A stretch of DNA of 64,000 nucleotides from Chlorogloeopsis sp. ULAP01 (GTDB lineage: Bacteria > Cyanobacteriota > Cyanobacteriia > Cyanobacteriales > Nostocaceae): assembly GCF_030381805.1 (NCBI RefSeq), contig NZ_JAUDRH010000013.1, positions 62,001 to 126,000 on the forward strand, given 5' to 3'. Positions 34,256-42,929 of this stretch are shown one piece after another (the stretch's first letter is position 1; each line of letters opens with the position of its first letter). The notes beneath the pieces were generated by a model, which had not been told where the DNA came from, ran no database searches, and saw nothing but the letters and a program-made list of their open reading frames with translations. The translations under genes were made by a program, and so were the position numbers.

Positions 34256-35019
34256 CTGGAAAAAATGCCTTGGTTACAGGCATTGCTAATAACCGCTCGA
34301 TTGCCTGGGGTATCGCTCAACAACTACACAAAGCGGGAGCAAACCTCGGTATTACCTATTTGCCGGATGACAAGGGCAAAATGGAGAAAAAGGTAGCAGA
34401 ACTAGTAGAACCTCTCAACCCTAGTCTGTTTCTACCCTGTAACGTCCAAAATGAAGAGCAAGTCAAGTCTACTTTTGAGACGATTCACCAGAAGTGGGGC
34501 AACCTAGATATTGTGATCCATTGCTTGGCATTTGCTAACAAAGATGATTTAAGCGGAGACTTTAGCCAAACTTCTCGTACAGGCTTCCAAACAGCTTTAG
34601 ATGTTAGTACATATTCTTTAGTGCAACTGGCAGGTGCAGCTAAATCTTTAATGACACAAGGAGGAAGCATTGTTACTCTTTCTTATTTGGGTGCTATCAG
34701 AGCAATCCCAAACTATAACGTTATGGGAGTTGCAAAAGCTGGTTTAGAAGCTAGCGTGCGTTATCTTGCGGCAGAATTAGGTCCCTCTCAAATTCGGGTT
34801 AATGCTATTTCTGCCGGGCCGATTCGTACTTTGGCTTCCAGTGCAGTTGGCGGTATTTTAGATATGATTCATCATGTAGAAAAGGTGGCTCCATTACGAC
34901 GCACTGTCACTCAAATCGAAGTGGGTAATACAGCAGCGTTCTTATGTAGTGACTTAGCCAGTGGAATTACTGGACAAGTCCTGTATGTGGATGCAGGATA
35001 TGAAATTATGGGAATGTAA
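34243..35019 (+). CDS. fabI: enoyl-[acyl-carrier-protein] reductase (NADH)
   Basis: This enzyme performs the last reduction of each fatty-acid elongation cycle, trans-2-enoyl-ACP to acyl-ACP, in the cytoplasm. The 258-residue SDR-fold protein has the FabI form of the cofactor loop, GKNALVTGIANNRSIAWGIA (about 5-24). The catalytic Tyr-x6-Lys is present as YNVMGVAKAGLEA (about 157-169). The length is normal. It is divergent from ntcA and followed 194 bp later by hisB. The spacer between them is filled with repeats, so co-transcription is likely but not certain. Confidence 0.96.
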   Translation: MLDLTGKNALVTGIANNRSIAWGIAQQLHKAGANLGITYLPDDKGKMEKKVAELVEPLNPSLFLPCNVQNEEQVKSTFETIHQKWGNLDIVIHCLAFANKDDLSGDFSQTSRTGFQTALDVSTYSLVQLAGAAKSLMTQGGSIVTLSYLGAIRAIPNYNVMGVAKAGLEASVRYLAAELGPSQIRVNAISAGPIRTLASSAVGGILDMIHHVEKVAPLRRTVTQIEVGNTAAFLCSDLASGITGQVLYVDAGYEIMGM

Positions 35020-35213
35020 TGGGGACTGGGGACAAAGAAGAGGACAAGGGGAAGGGGAGACAAGGAGACAAGGAGCAAGAATGTCAATCACAATTCTCCT
35101 TGTCGACGGACACTTTCCTCAACGGAGGGAACCTTTGCACGGAAGTGTCCTCCCCGTGTCTTCTTTACCCGATCCCCAATCCCCAATCCCCGATCCCCAA
35201 TTCCTAAATATCT
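35020..35213. repeat. G-rich and C-rich repeat block between fabI and hisB
   Basis: The left side has GGGACTGGGGACAAAG and GACAAGGAGACAAGGAG tracts. The right side has CCCCGTGTC and repeated GATCCCCAATCCCC units. They flank a cruciform GGACACTT/AAGTGTCC with an inner CCTCAACGGAGG. The composition matches the in-gene repeats at 1325-1450 and 39842-40130. Confidence 0.6.
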
Positions 35214-35843
35214 ATGCAAATCAGCGATCGCCAAATTCTCTCAAATATACAATCTCCGCGTATTGCCTCTTTACGCCGCACTACGGGGGAAACAGATGTA
35301 CAAGTCACGATTAATCTGGATGGCACAGGGGTTTGTAATGCTGCTACTGGTGTTCCGTTTTTGGATCATATGTTGCACCAAATTGCCTCCCACGGTTTAA
35401 TTGATTTGGATATTCAAGCTACGGGTGATTTACACATTGATGACCACCATACGAACGAAGATGTGGGGATCACTCTGGGACAAGCAATTAGCAAAGCATT
35501 AGGCGATCGTAAGGGCATAGTCCGTTTTGGTCATTTTCTCGCACCTCTGGACGAAGCATTAATTCAAGTGGCACTAGATTTTTCCGGACGTCCTCACCTC
35601 AGCTATGGTTTAGAAATTCCCACTCAACGGGTGGGAACTTATGACACCCAACTAGTGCGGGAATTTTTTGTGGCGATCGTGAACAATAGCCAAATGACGC
35701 TGCACATTCGCCAGTTAGATGGCATTAATTCTCATCACATTATTGAAGCAACTTTTAAAGCCTTTGCCAGAGCTACACGGGTGGCTGTAGAAATTGATCC
35801 CCGTCGTGCTGGAATGATACCCAGTTCTAAAGGTGTATTGTAG
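35214..35843 (+). CDS. hisB: imidazoleglycerol-phosphate dehydratase
   Basis: The seventh step of histidine synthesis, dehydrating imidazole glycerol phosphate to imidazole acetol phosphate. The 209-residue protein is monofunctional, with no phosphatase domain. It has the two metal-binding His-rich motifs of the family, FLDHMLHQIASHG (about 47-59) with DDHHTNED (about 77-84), and later the repeated equivalent in SHHIIEATFKAFA. The catalytic His and Glu residues look intact. It follows fabI; such pairing has no metabolic logic and is just local gene order. Confidence 0.96.
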   Translation: MQISDRQILSNIQSPRIASLRRTTGETDVQVTINLDGTGVCNAATGVPFLDHMLHQIASHGLIDLDIQATGDLHIDDHHTNEDVGITLGQAISKALGDRKGIVRFGHFLAPLDEALIQVALDFSGRPHLSYGLEIPTQRVGTYDTQLVREFFVAIVNNSQMTLHIRQLDGINSHHIIEATFKAFARATRVAVEIDPRRAGMIPSSKGVL

Positions 35844-35916
35844 AGATACATGAGGTTAAAAGTGAAATTGCTCAGGGCAATTGGATAAACTTTTGTTCTG
35901 AGCAGGATCGCAATTT

Positions 35917-36441
35917 ATGGAAAACTTAGAAAAAGTAAATTTAGAGAGTACAAGACTAATTCTCAAACCGATTTCGTTGGAATATACAGAAGATGTGTTT
36001 CGGGAATTCACAAGCGAAATTACTACCTATATGTATCCGAAACGCGCTGACAATATCGGTGAAACCGAGAAGGTAATCAAAGATATGATTCAACAACGAA
36101 AAAATGGAAATGATTTAGTTTTGGTAATGCTCAAGCAGGAGACTTTGGAGTTTTTGGGAATTTGCGAAGTTGGTGCTATTGATACTGATACACCGGAGTT
36201 AGGAATTTGGATTAAAAAAGCAGTTCACGGTAAAGGTTTTGGTCGAGAGGCAATTGGCTTATTGAAAGACTGGGTGGATCATAATTTAGAGTCCGAATGT
36301 CTTTCCTACCCTGTTGACAAAAGAAATATCCCTAGTCGAAAAATAGTAGAAAGTTTTGAGGGCAAAGTATTTAGGGAATTTCAACGGATTAACAAGAGCG
36401 GTAATCTTCTCAATGAGTTTGAATACAGGATTTATAAATAA
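35917..36441 (+). CDS. GNAT family N-acetyltransferase
   Basis: A 174-residue acetyltransferase of the RimJ/RimL-like group. It starts STRLILKPISLEYTEDVFREF, which is typical of that branch. The acetyl-CoA loop is present in the KAVHGKGFGREAIGLL segment (about 105-120). The acceptor is unknown and could be a protein N-terminus or a small molecule. It is separated from hisB by 73 bp, so read-through is possible, and is followed by repeats. Confidence 0.85.
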   Translation: MENLEKVNLESTRLILKPISLEYTEDVFREFTSEITTYMYPKRADNIGETEKVIKDMIQQRKNGNDLVLVMLKQETLEFLGICEVGAIDTDTPELGIWIKKAVHGKGFGREAIGLLKDWVDHNLESECLSYPVDKRNIPSRKIVESFEGKVFREFQRINKSGNLLNEFEYRIYK

Positions 36442-36490
36442 ATATTTTATTTTAATTTTTTTCTTCTTGAAAATATATGTAGTTAGCGAC

Positions 36491-36528
36491 AGCCTAACGC
36501 ACCGCCAGACAATGTGGTGCGTTAGGCT
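36491..36528. repeat. 13-bp perfect hairpin AGCCTAACGCACC/GGTGCGTTAGGCT
   Basis: Arms at 36491-36503 and 36516-36528 with a 12-base loop. CACACCCTAC follows on the right at about 36535-36545, as in the element at 9068-9171. It is a dispersed GTAGGGTGCGTTA-type repeat. Confidence 0.6.
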
Positions 36529-36728
36529 CAAGCTGTACACACCCTACTGGATTGACACAGCTAAATTTGTGCGTTAGATGCGTAGTCATATTTTGCGCCC
36601 AAGCGCTACTACGAGCCTTTACTATCGCATCATTTTAGTCTTGCCACGCACTACTTAAGATTTACTTCTAAATATCCGGCAATTCTCCAAAATGTTAACA
36701 AAAGAAGATGAATATAGTCTAGCGCTAG

Positions 36729-37745
36729 CTAAATTGAATAATATAATGGGAAAGACCTAGCATCCTTCGGCTTCACATATACCTTTTGCTGAGGCTCTAG
36801 CTGTAACTCATCAAACCGTTCCCGTGTTAAATGTGCCGTCACTACTTGTCCATCATCCAAAGTTAACTCTGCCTGAATTTCCCAACCTAAATGTATCAAT
36901 CGACTCACTCTTGCTGCTACGGTAGTACCATTGGGAGTTGTTTCTATCAGGACATCTTGAGGACGCAAGAACATTTCTGGATGTGCTGAATCGAACCCGT
37001 TACCCTGGAATATTCGCGAACTACTTGGCAGTACATTTACAGGGCCGATGAAACTCATCACAAAGGCTGTCGCGGGATGGTCGTAAACTTCTGCTGGTGT
37101 TCCTACCTGTTCTACGCGTCCTTTGTTCATGACCACAATTTCGTCTGATACTTCCATTGCTTCTTCTTGATCGTGAGTGACGAAAACTGTGGTGACGTGT
37201 ACTTCATCGTGCAAGCGTCGCAACCAAGCACGCAAGTCTTTGCGGACTTTGGCATCAAGTGCGCCAAATGGTTCATCCAGCAATAATACTTCTGGTTCTG
37301 GTGCTAGCGCTCTTGCTAAGGCTACTCTTTGCCTTTGCCCACCAGAAAGTTGTGAAGGATAGCGATCGCCTAGTCCTCCTAATTGAACTAATTCTAATAG
37401 TTCTTCTACTCGCCTTTTCGCTTTAGCTTTTGAAGCTTTACGGATTTCTAACCCAAAAGCAATGTTTTGCCGTACTGTCATATGCTTAAATAGGGCATAA
37501 TGCTGAAAAACAAAGCCAATATTTCTTTCTTGCACGCTTTGATAGGTAGCATCTTTGCCTGTAAGCACAATTCTGCCGCTATCTGGCATTTCTAAGCCAG
37601 AAATTAGCCGCAATAAGGTGGACTTCCCTGAACCTGATGGCCCCAATAAAGCAACCAGGGAGCCACTTTTGATTTCTAGACTCACCCGATCAACCGCTTT
37701 AAAACTGTCAAAATGTTTGGATACGTTTTCAACAACTATGCCCAC
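36729..37745 (-). CDS. cysA: sulfate/thiosulfate ABC transporter ATP-binding protein
   Basis: The ATPase of the sulfate and thiosulfate importer. The 338 residues include Walker A GPSGSGKS (about 35-42), the signature LSGGQRQRVALARA (about 132-145), Walker B LLLDEPFGALD (about 152-162) and the switch His in VFVTHDQEEAME. A C-terminal OB-like regulatory domain follows (about 240-338). CysA is recognised by its MGIVVENVSKHFDSFKAVD opening and by length. The permease and binding-protein genes are not in the window. It is divergent from chlP. Confidence 0.9.
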   Translation of the reverse strand: MGIVVENVSKHFDSFKAVDRVSLEIKSGSLVALLGPSGSGKSTLLRLISGLEMPDSGRIVLTGKDATYQSVQERNIGFVFQHYALFKHMTVRQNIAFGLEIRKASKAKAKRRVEELLELVQLGGLGDRYPSQLSGGQRQRVALARALAPEPEVLLLDEPFGALDAKVRKDLRAWLRRLHDEVHVTTVFVTHDQEEAMEVSDEIVVMNKGRVEQVGTPAEVYDHPATAFVMSFIGPVNVLPSSSRIFQGNGFDSAHPEMFLRPQDVLIETTPNGTTVAARVSRLIHLGWEIQAELTLDDGQVVTAHLTRERFDELQLEPQQKVYVKPKDARSFPLYYSI

Positions 37746-38064
37746 TGCTATTAACCTCTGCGATTTAACTACGGTTTTTTAACTACGGTTTTTTGATGGG
37801 GTTAGAGTACTTTATTTATACCATAGAAGGCTGCTACAAGTTGCAAGTTGTGAAAATTTAGGATCACAAGGAGCGAGTACCACGATTTGCTTTGGTTTGT
37901 GGAAAAAGCAGCAAATCTCATCATACCCAATTCCAAGTTTAAGCAATCGTAGCGAAATATTAAGGAATATTGCATTTCCGTGCGATCCACAAGAAAGAGC
38001 GAGAAATGAGCCAAAACTCCGTGATACGATTCTTTCGGTAAATGTCAAGATTGGGAGTAGACCT

Positions 38065-39285
38065 TTGACACTACGGGTTGCTGTTGTTGGGTCAGGCCCA
38101 GCTGGCTCATCTGCCGCAGAAACACTGGCAAAAGCTGGGATCGAAACTTACCTGTTTGAGCGCAAACTAGATAATGCCAAGCCCTGTGGCGGTGCAATTC
38201 CCCTGTGCATGGTAAGTGAATTTGACCTGCCCAAGGATATCATTGACCGTCAGGTGCGGAAGATGAAAATGATTTCACCCTCCAATCGTGAGGTTGATAT
38301 CAACTTAGAAAAAGAAGAAGAATATATAGGAATGTGCCGTCGTGAGGTGCTGGATGGTTACCTCCGCAATCGGGCGGCAAAATTAGGCGCACATTTAATT
38401 AATGCGACTGTTCATAAACTTGATATACCTACAAACAATACTGATCCTTACACCATTCATTATGTAGACCATACAGAAGGTGGCGCTCAAGGCATTGCTA
38501 AAACTCTGAAAGTCGATTTAATTATCGGCGCAGATGGGGCAAACTCCCGTGTTGCCAAAGAAATGGATGCTGGGGATTATAATTATGCGATCGCTTTCCA
38601 AGAGCGGATTCGCTTACCCCAAGACAAAATGGCATACTACAATCAGTTAGCAGAAATGTACGTTGGTGACGACGTTTCTACTGACTTTTATGCTTGGGTT
38701 TTCCCCAAATACGACCACGTAGCCGTCGGAACTGGTACGATGCACGTGAACAAAGCCAGCATTAAGCAACTGCAAGCTGGTATCCGCGCCCGTGCTGTAG
38801 AAAAACTTGCTGGCGGTCAAATTATCAAAGTCGAAGCACATCCGATTCCTGAACATCCCCGCCCTCGCCGCGTTGTTGGACGCATTGCCTTGGTAGGAGA
38901 TGCTGCGGGCTACGTCACCAAATCCTCTGGCGAAGGCATTTACTTTGCTGCTAAATCTGGGCGGATGTGTGCCGACACCATTGTAGAGGTGTCCAACGGT
39001 GGCGCTCGCATTCCCACAGAAAATGAACTCAAGCTTTACCTGAAGCGTTGGGATAAAAAATACGGACTCACCTATAAAGTGCTAGATCTCCTGCAAACCG
39101 TATTTTATCGTTCTGACGCTACCCGCGAGGCATTTGTGGAAATGTGCGCAGACCTTGACGTACAGAGGCTAACATTTGATAGCTATCTGTATAAAACCGT
39201 TGTGCCAGCGAATCCCATCACCCAGTTAAAAATTACTGCCAAGACAATTGGTAGTCTGCTGCGCGGTAACGCTCTGGCTCCCTAA
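38065..39285 (+). CDS. chlP: geranylgeranyl reductase
   Basis: ChlP reduces the geranylgeranyl group to phytyl for chlorophyll a, and also supplies phytyl diphosphate for tocopherol and phylloquinone. It is a flavoprotein working at the thylakoid. It has the dinucleotide-binding motif VAVVGSGPAGSSAAETL near the N-terminus, FERKLDNAKPCGGAIPLCM and the FAD-binding LVGDAAGYVTKSSGEGI near the middle. I place the start at TTG 38065 (MTLRVAVVGSGP), with GGGAG 7 bases before it, which gives 406 residues, the family's usual length. The frame is open to 37897, but that extra 56 codons lacks family character. A terminator follows at 39332-39383. Confidence 0.95.
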   Translation: MTLRVAVVGSGPAGSSAAETLAKAGIETYLFERKLDNAKPCGGAIPLCMVSEFDLPKDIIDRQVRKMKMISPSNREVDINLEKEEEYIGMCRREVLDGYLRNRAAKLGAHLINATVHKLDIPTNNTDPYTIHYVDHTEGGAQGIAKTLKVDLIIGADGANSRVAKEMDAGDYNYAIAFQERIRLPQDKMAYYNQLAEMYVGDDVSTDFYAWVFPKYDHVAVGTGTMHVNKASIKQLQAGIRARAVEKLAGGQIIKVEAHPIPEHPRPRRVVGRIALVGDAAGYVTKSSGEGIYFAAKSGRMCADTIVEVSNGGARIPTENELKLYLKRWDKKYGLTYKVLDLLQTVFYRSDATREAFVEMCADLDVQRLTFDSYLYKTVVPANPITQLKITAKTIGSLLRGNALAP

Positions 39286-39331
39286 ATTAGGGCATACAGA
39301 GACTGAGATAATTAAGAAGATACACAATACA

Positions 39332-39383
39332 AGACGCACTTAAATTGGGGATATTCTCCGCTTAAGGTGCGTCTACTTTTTTT
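39332..39383 (+). terminator. chlP terminator
   Basis: AGACGCACTTAA (39332-39343) pairs with TTAAGGTGCGTCT (39362-39374) with one bulged base. A run of seven T follows at 39377-39383. It lies 46 bp beyond the chlP stop. It overlaps an in-frame GTG at 39367, which argues against that codon as the start of the next gene. Confidence 0.8.
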
Positions 39384-39402
39384 GTATTACTTACTCTGGA
39401 TT

Positions 39403-41205
39403 ATGCGCCGAGTTATACAAGTTTTTAGCAAAATAATTGCTCCTGCTGCCAAGCGATTTGATTATGCTTTGGAATATCCCCAAATAGCACAGCGAAAGTT
39501 ACAGGAGGAAATTTTTCAACGTCTTCATCACAGTGAATATGGCAAATCATTAGGTATCAGTACTATTACTGATTGGTGTCAAATTCCTATACTGGAATAC
39601 CAAGATATTGAAACTTGGATTTTAAAACAGCAAGCAACAAAAAAGTCTCTTCTCACAAACGAACCAATTCTTTTCTATGAAAAGACTTCTGGAAGCCGTG
39701 GTGCTGCTAAAGTTATCCCTTATACAAAATCTCTGCGTCGTTCTTTTAATCAGATGTTTTGTGTTTGGGCGCATGATTTGATTGTACATGGCCCCAAATT
39801 TTCTACTGGCAAGATATATTTTTGTATTTCGCCGCAGTTGGAAGACAAAGAAGACGCAGACAGAGAAGAGGACAAGGAGACAAAGAGACAACAAGACAGG
39901 GGACAAGAACGTGAATCACCAAAAGACGACGGGGAAGCCCGTTCCTTTAAGGGGCGCTCAGAATCGTCGTCCGTCGTCTTGGGGCAAGGGGCAAAGGGCA
40001 TTGGCCAATGCCCAATTCCCAATTCCCGATGCCCGCGAAATCCCCCAGACTTCAGTCGGGGGATGAGCTTAATATTCTCCGTGTCCCCGCTTCCCCGTGT
40101 GCCTATGTCCCCTTCGCCCATCTCCTCTTCCGGGCTAGAAGATGATTCCCAATATTTAGATACTTGGTTAAGGTGGTTTCTCAGTCCATTTCTGGTTTCC
40201 CCTGCACGACTAAACCGCTTGCGCAATGCTCAAGAGTTTAAACACGAGCTTTCTAAAGCGCTGTTGATAGCACAAAAGCTGGAAATTATTTCTATTTGGA
40301 GTCCGACTTTTGTGCGAGTAATCCTTGATTATATTCAAACTCACCGCAGACAATTAGCTTTGGAATTAGGCGATCGCATTTCACGAGAACAGCGTCAAAT
40401 ATTGCTAGAACCTTCTTGTTCCATTCCCTGGACACAAATTTGGCCGGAACTTAAGTTGATCTCTTGTTGGGATAGTGCTAACGCTGCCGATGGAGTGGGT
40501 TTTTTGCGAGCTTTGTTTCCTAATGTAATGGTGCAGGGAAAAGGACTATTAGCAACGGAAGCACCAATGACTATTCCTTTGATTGCTGCACAAGGATGTG
40601 TACCTGTTCTAGATCAAGTTTTTTTTGAATTTGAAGATGTAGAAGGGAAAATTTACCATCTTCACGAACTAGAAAAGGGAAAAGTTTACGAGATTATTCT
40701 TTCTCAGAAGGGAGGATTGTATCGTTACCGCATTGGCGATCGCGTTCGCGTGACTCATTTTTATCTGCAAACACCTTGCTTGGAATTTCTCGGACGTACT
40801 CAGGAAATCAGCGATTTAGTGGGTGAAAAACTGCATTCGGAATTTGTTCGCGATGTTCTGAATTGTTTGCCATTAAAGGAAACATTTTTTAAAAGTCTTG
40901 TACCCGCCAAGCAACCAAAAGAACACTATATTTTATTACTTGATCAAACTACATTAGATCCTCAAGATATCGCTACGCAATTAGACACTGCACTGCAACA
41001 ATCTCCTCATTACCGCCATGCCAGGCTTTTGGGGCAACTTACGAGCGTGCGTGTACTTATACATTCACGTATTCATGAAATTATTAGTTTACATAAAACC
41101 CGTTCTGGCAAAAAGTGGGGAGACTTAAAACACGAAGTTCTCTCAACCACACCTATTGATGAAGAATTACTTGTCGAGTTGGAGAAATCAATTCAGAATT
41201 TTTAA
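39403..41205 (+). CDS. GH3 family acyl-adenylate/amide synthetase-like protein
   Basis: A 600-residue member of the GH3 (auxin-responsive) family. In plants these enzymes adenylate a carboxylic acid and join it to an amino acid; bacterial roles are mostly unknown. The adenylation motif EKTSGSRGAAKVIPYT lies at about 92-107, and the later core motifs GKGLLATEAPMTIP and YRYRIGDRVRV are intact. Residues about 147-242 are not family sequence. They are a translated repeat element in the gene (39842-40130), and without it the length would be about 505, which is normal. The start is ATG 39403; a GTG upstream lies in the chlP terminator. Confidence 0.85.
   Translation: MRRVIQVFSKIIAPAAKRFDYALEYPQIAQRKLQEEIFQRLHHSEYGKSLGISTITDWCQIPILEYQDIETWILKQQATKKSLLTNEPILFYEKTSGSRGAAKVIPYTKSLRRSFNQMFCVWAHDLIVHGPKFSTGKIYFCISPQLEDKEDADREEDKETKRQQDRGQERESPKDDGEARSFKGRSESSSVVLGQGAKGIGQCPIPNSRCPRNPPDFSRGMSLIFSVSPLPRVPMSPSPISSSGLEDDSQYLDTWLRWFLSPFLVSPARLNRLRNAQEFKHELSKALLIAQKLEIISIWSPTFVRVILDYIQTHRRQLALELGDRISREQRQILLEPSCSIPWTQIWPELKLISCWDSANAADGVGFLRALFPNVMVQGKGLLATEAPMTIPLIAAQGCVPVLDQVFFEFEDVEGKIYHLHELEKGKVYEIILSQKGGLYRYRIGDRVRVTHFYLQTPCLEFLGRTQEISDLVGEKLHSEFVRDVLNCLPLKETFFKSLVPAKQPKEHYILLLDQTTLDPQDIATQLDTALQQSPHYRHARLLGQLTSVRVLIHSRIHEIISLHKTRSGKKWGDLKHEVLSTTPIDEELLVELEKSIQNF
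39842..40130. repeat. in-gene repeat element, about 290 bp, read in frame
   Basis: The left part is GACAAGGAGACAAAGAGAC-type. The middle has a GACGACGG/CCGTCGTC inverted repeat, the perfect 18-bp palindrome GGGCATTGGCCAATGCCC and a hairpin CCCCCAGACT/AGTCGGGGG. The right part has CCGTGTCCCC and CCCTTCGCCC tracts. The same tracts are found in the spacers at 35020-35213 and 55491-55652. Both junctions have a GAAGA sequence that may be a target duplication. The insert keeps the frame and contains no stop. Confidence 0.75.
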
Positions 41206-41236
41206 TTTGTTGCACACAATCAAGGTGGAAGAATCT

Positions 41237-41383
41237 ATGCGGGAGACTGATCCTTGGGTTACTATCCTGATATTAGCAATGTCTGTGATTGCAACGGCGA
41301 TCGGTGTATACAATTTTGAATTATTTTTAAACTTTATCTGTTTGATAGATACTCTGCCTAATGTCAGCAAACATTGCAAGTAG
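41237..41383 (+). CDS. possible 48-residue membrane peptide
   Basis: ATG 41237 opens a 48-codon frame beginning MRETDPWVTILILAMSVIAT, with one hydrophobic helix (about 7-34). It lies 31 bp after the GH3 gene on the same strand, with only a weak ribosome-binding site. I know no family. It may be a real small protein or chance. Confidence 0.28.
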   Translation: MRETDPWVTILILAMSVIATAIGVYNFELFLNFICLIDTLPNVSKHCK

Positions 41384-41574
41384 ACTTAATGAAATGTGTG
41401 TATTACCTACCAGAATGCATAAAAGATTACGTAGTTCTAACTGCTGAGATTGCGGAACAGGGAACTGATTCGCATGATTAAATATTGCTCACTATATGCT
41501 GGGTAAAATATTTATAAGGGCAACAATTAGTTTGAGCTTGAAGAGTCACACACTCAATGTGTGAAGGGGAAAGG
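41384..41574. other. spacer before the TPR gene
   Basis: It contains an unsupported 30-codon frame near 41390 and a GGAACAGGGAACTG-type repeat near 41454. The likely promoter of the TPR gene follows. A strong GGGGAAAGG ribosome-binding site lies just before 41575. Confidence 0.35.
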
Positions 41575-42255
41575 ATGAAGCATATCAAGCAAGGAATTGC
41601 CATTTTGGGAATCACAAGCATGATAGCCGGAATACCTGCTATTGTGTATGCACAAGCAGCACAGACGACGCGCGGCACCCAGATTAGTTATCAGCAGTAT
41701 TACACTCAGGGAGTGCAAAAGCTAGAACAAGGTAACTTTAGTGGTGCGATTGAAGATTTTAATCAAGCAGTGCAACTTAACCCTAAGTTATATCAAGGTT
41801 TGTGTCTGCGAGGTATGGCTAAATATCAATTAGGAGATTTGCAAGCAGCGAAAGTAGATTTTGAACAAGCGCTCAAAATCAACCCCAACTATGCAGATGC
41901 TTACAATAGTAGGGGAATTGTATCAGCAGAGTTGGGAGATACCCAAAGTGCGATCGCTGACTTTAACAAAACACTGACAATCAATCCGCAGTTTGTTGAT
42001 GCCTACTACAATCGCGGGCTACTAAATCACAAACAGGGAAATTACAAGTTAGCCATAGCAGACTTTAACCAAGCGCTTAAAATTAATCCCAAGCTAGCTG
42101 ATGCTTACGGCAACCGGGCAATTGTCCAATATACTTTGGGAAATAAGCGCGATGCTGTTGCCGATCTACAAAAAGCAGCAACACTATTTCGCGAACAAGG
42201 AAACAGTGAAGGTTATCAGCAAACACAATTTCTTATCCAGAAGGTTCAGGAGTAG
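41575..42255 (+). CDS. exported tetratricopeptide-repeat protein
   Basis: A 226-residue protein. The signal peptide (about 1-27, ILGITSMIAGIPAIVYAQA) is followed by five or so TPR units of 34 residues (about 40-205). Examples are YYTQGVQKLEQGNFSGAIEDF, DAYNSRGIVSAELGDTQSAIADF and DAYYNRGLLNHKQGNYKLAI. TPR arrays bind partner proteins; the signal sends this one to the periplasm or thylakoid lumen. I chose ATG 41575 because GGGGAAAGG lies before it. An upstream start would place six polar residues before the signal. It has its own terminator. Confidence 0.88.
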   Translation: MKHIKQGIAILGITSMIAGIPAIVYAQAAQTTRGTQISYQQYYTQGVQKLEQGNFSGAIEDFNQAVQLNPKLYQGLCLRGMAKYQLGDLQAAKVDFEQALKINPNYADAYNSRGIVSAELGDTQSAIADFNKTLTINPQFVDAYYNRGLLNHKQGNYKLAIADFNQALKINPKLADAYGNRAIVQYTLGNKRDAVADLQKAATLFREQGNSEGYQQTQFLIQKVQE

Positions 42256-42929
42256 TCAGTAAAAGAAGGCACAAAAGCTTTCTAGATTAAGATTTCTACC
42301 TTTTTATTGTGGTTGCAGAATTTTGTCGTAGCGTACTACCAATATTAGGCAAAAGTCAAAAAAATCTTTTGAAAGGCTCATGTCACTAAGGTTTTAAACA
42401 TTTTTTCTTTTTCATTTTTGATAATATAGGTGGGCAACAATGTCCACCTTTTTTAGCACTGATATATAACAAAAAAACAGAGACTTCCCCTCGTCAAGAG
42501 CTAGCTTGACACATTTTCAATTCGACATCAGTGCATGAATTAATTCTAGTTCTGTTCTTCAAAAACAACACAGGTAAAAGTGATTAAAAAAAGCTTATTA
42601 TTGTTTGTATATATATGAAAAATATCACTTTTTATGTAACTTTTAATTAAGTTCTTCTTAGTAAATTTCAATATTTGTTTATAAAGCCCATAACTATAAA
42701 GATGATTGCTATGGGAGTCAGGTTTGATTTCTGAAAAAAATTAAGTATTTGTAGGGGAGGCAGTTTGCGGTGTAGATTTTCTGACCGCAAAATTGCCGTT
42801 GTGTTATGATTTTAGTCAACGCACCAAACCCTTGAAAATACTACGTTACGCTTTGCGACCACCATCCTACGTGTTGTTCAAATTGTTCATATTTTCAGGT
42901 GCAAGATTTGAGTCAATTCATTTTTGATG
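42256..42929. other. long spacer between TPR and recF genes
   Basis: Convergent spacer. It holds the TPR terminator (42428-42454), an AT-rich stretch (42550-42700) and a repeat-like region at 42750-42890 with GTAGGGGAGGCAG and GCGGTGTAG/CTACG motifs. I see no ORF or RNA gene with support. Confidence 0.45.
42428..42454 (+). terminator. intrinsic terminator after the TPR gene
   Basis: AGGTGGGCA pairs with TGTCCACCT (9 bp, one G-U) around a 4-base ACAA loop. A run of six T follows at 42449-42454. It lies about 170 bp past the stop. Confidence 0.75.
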
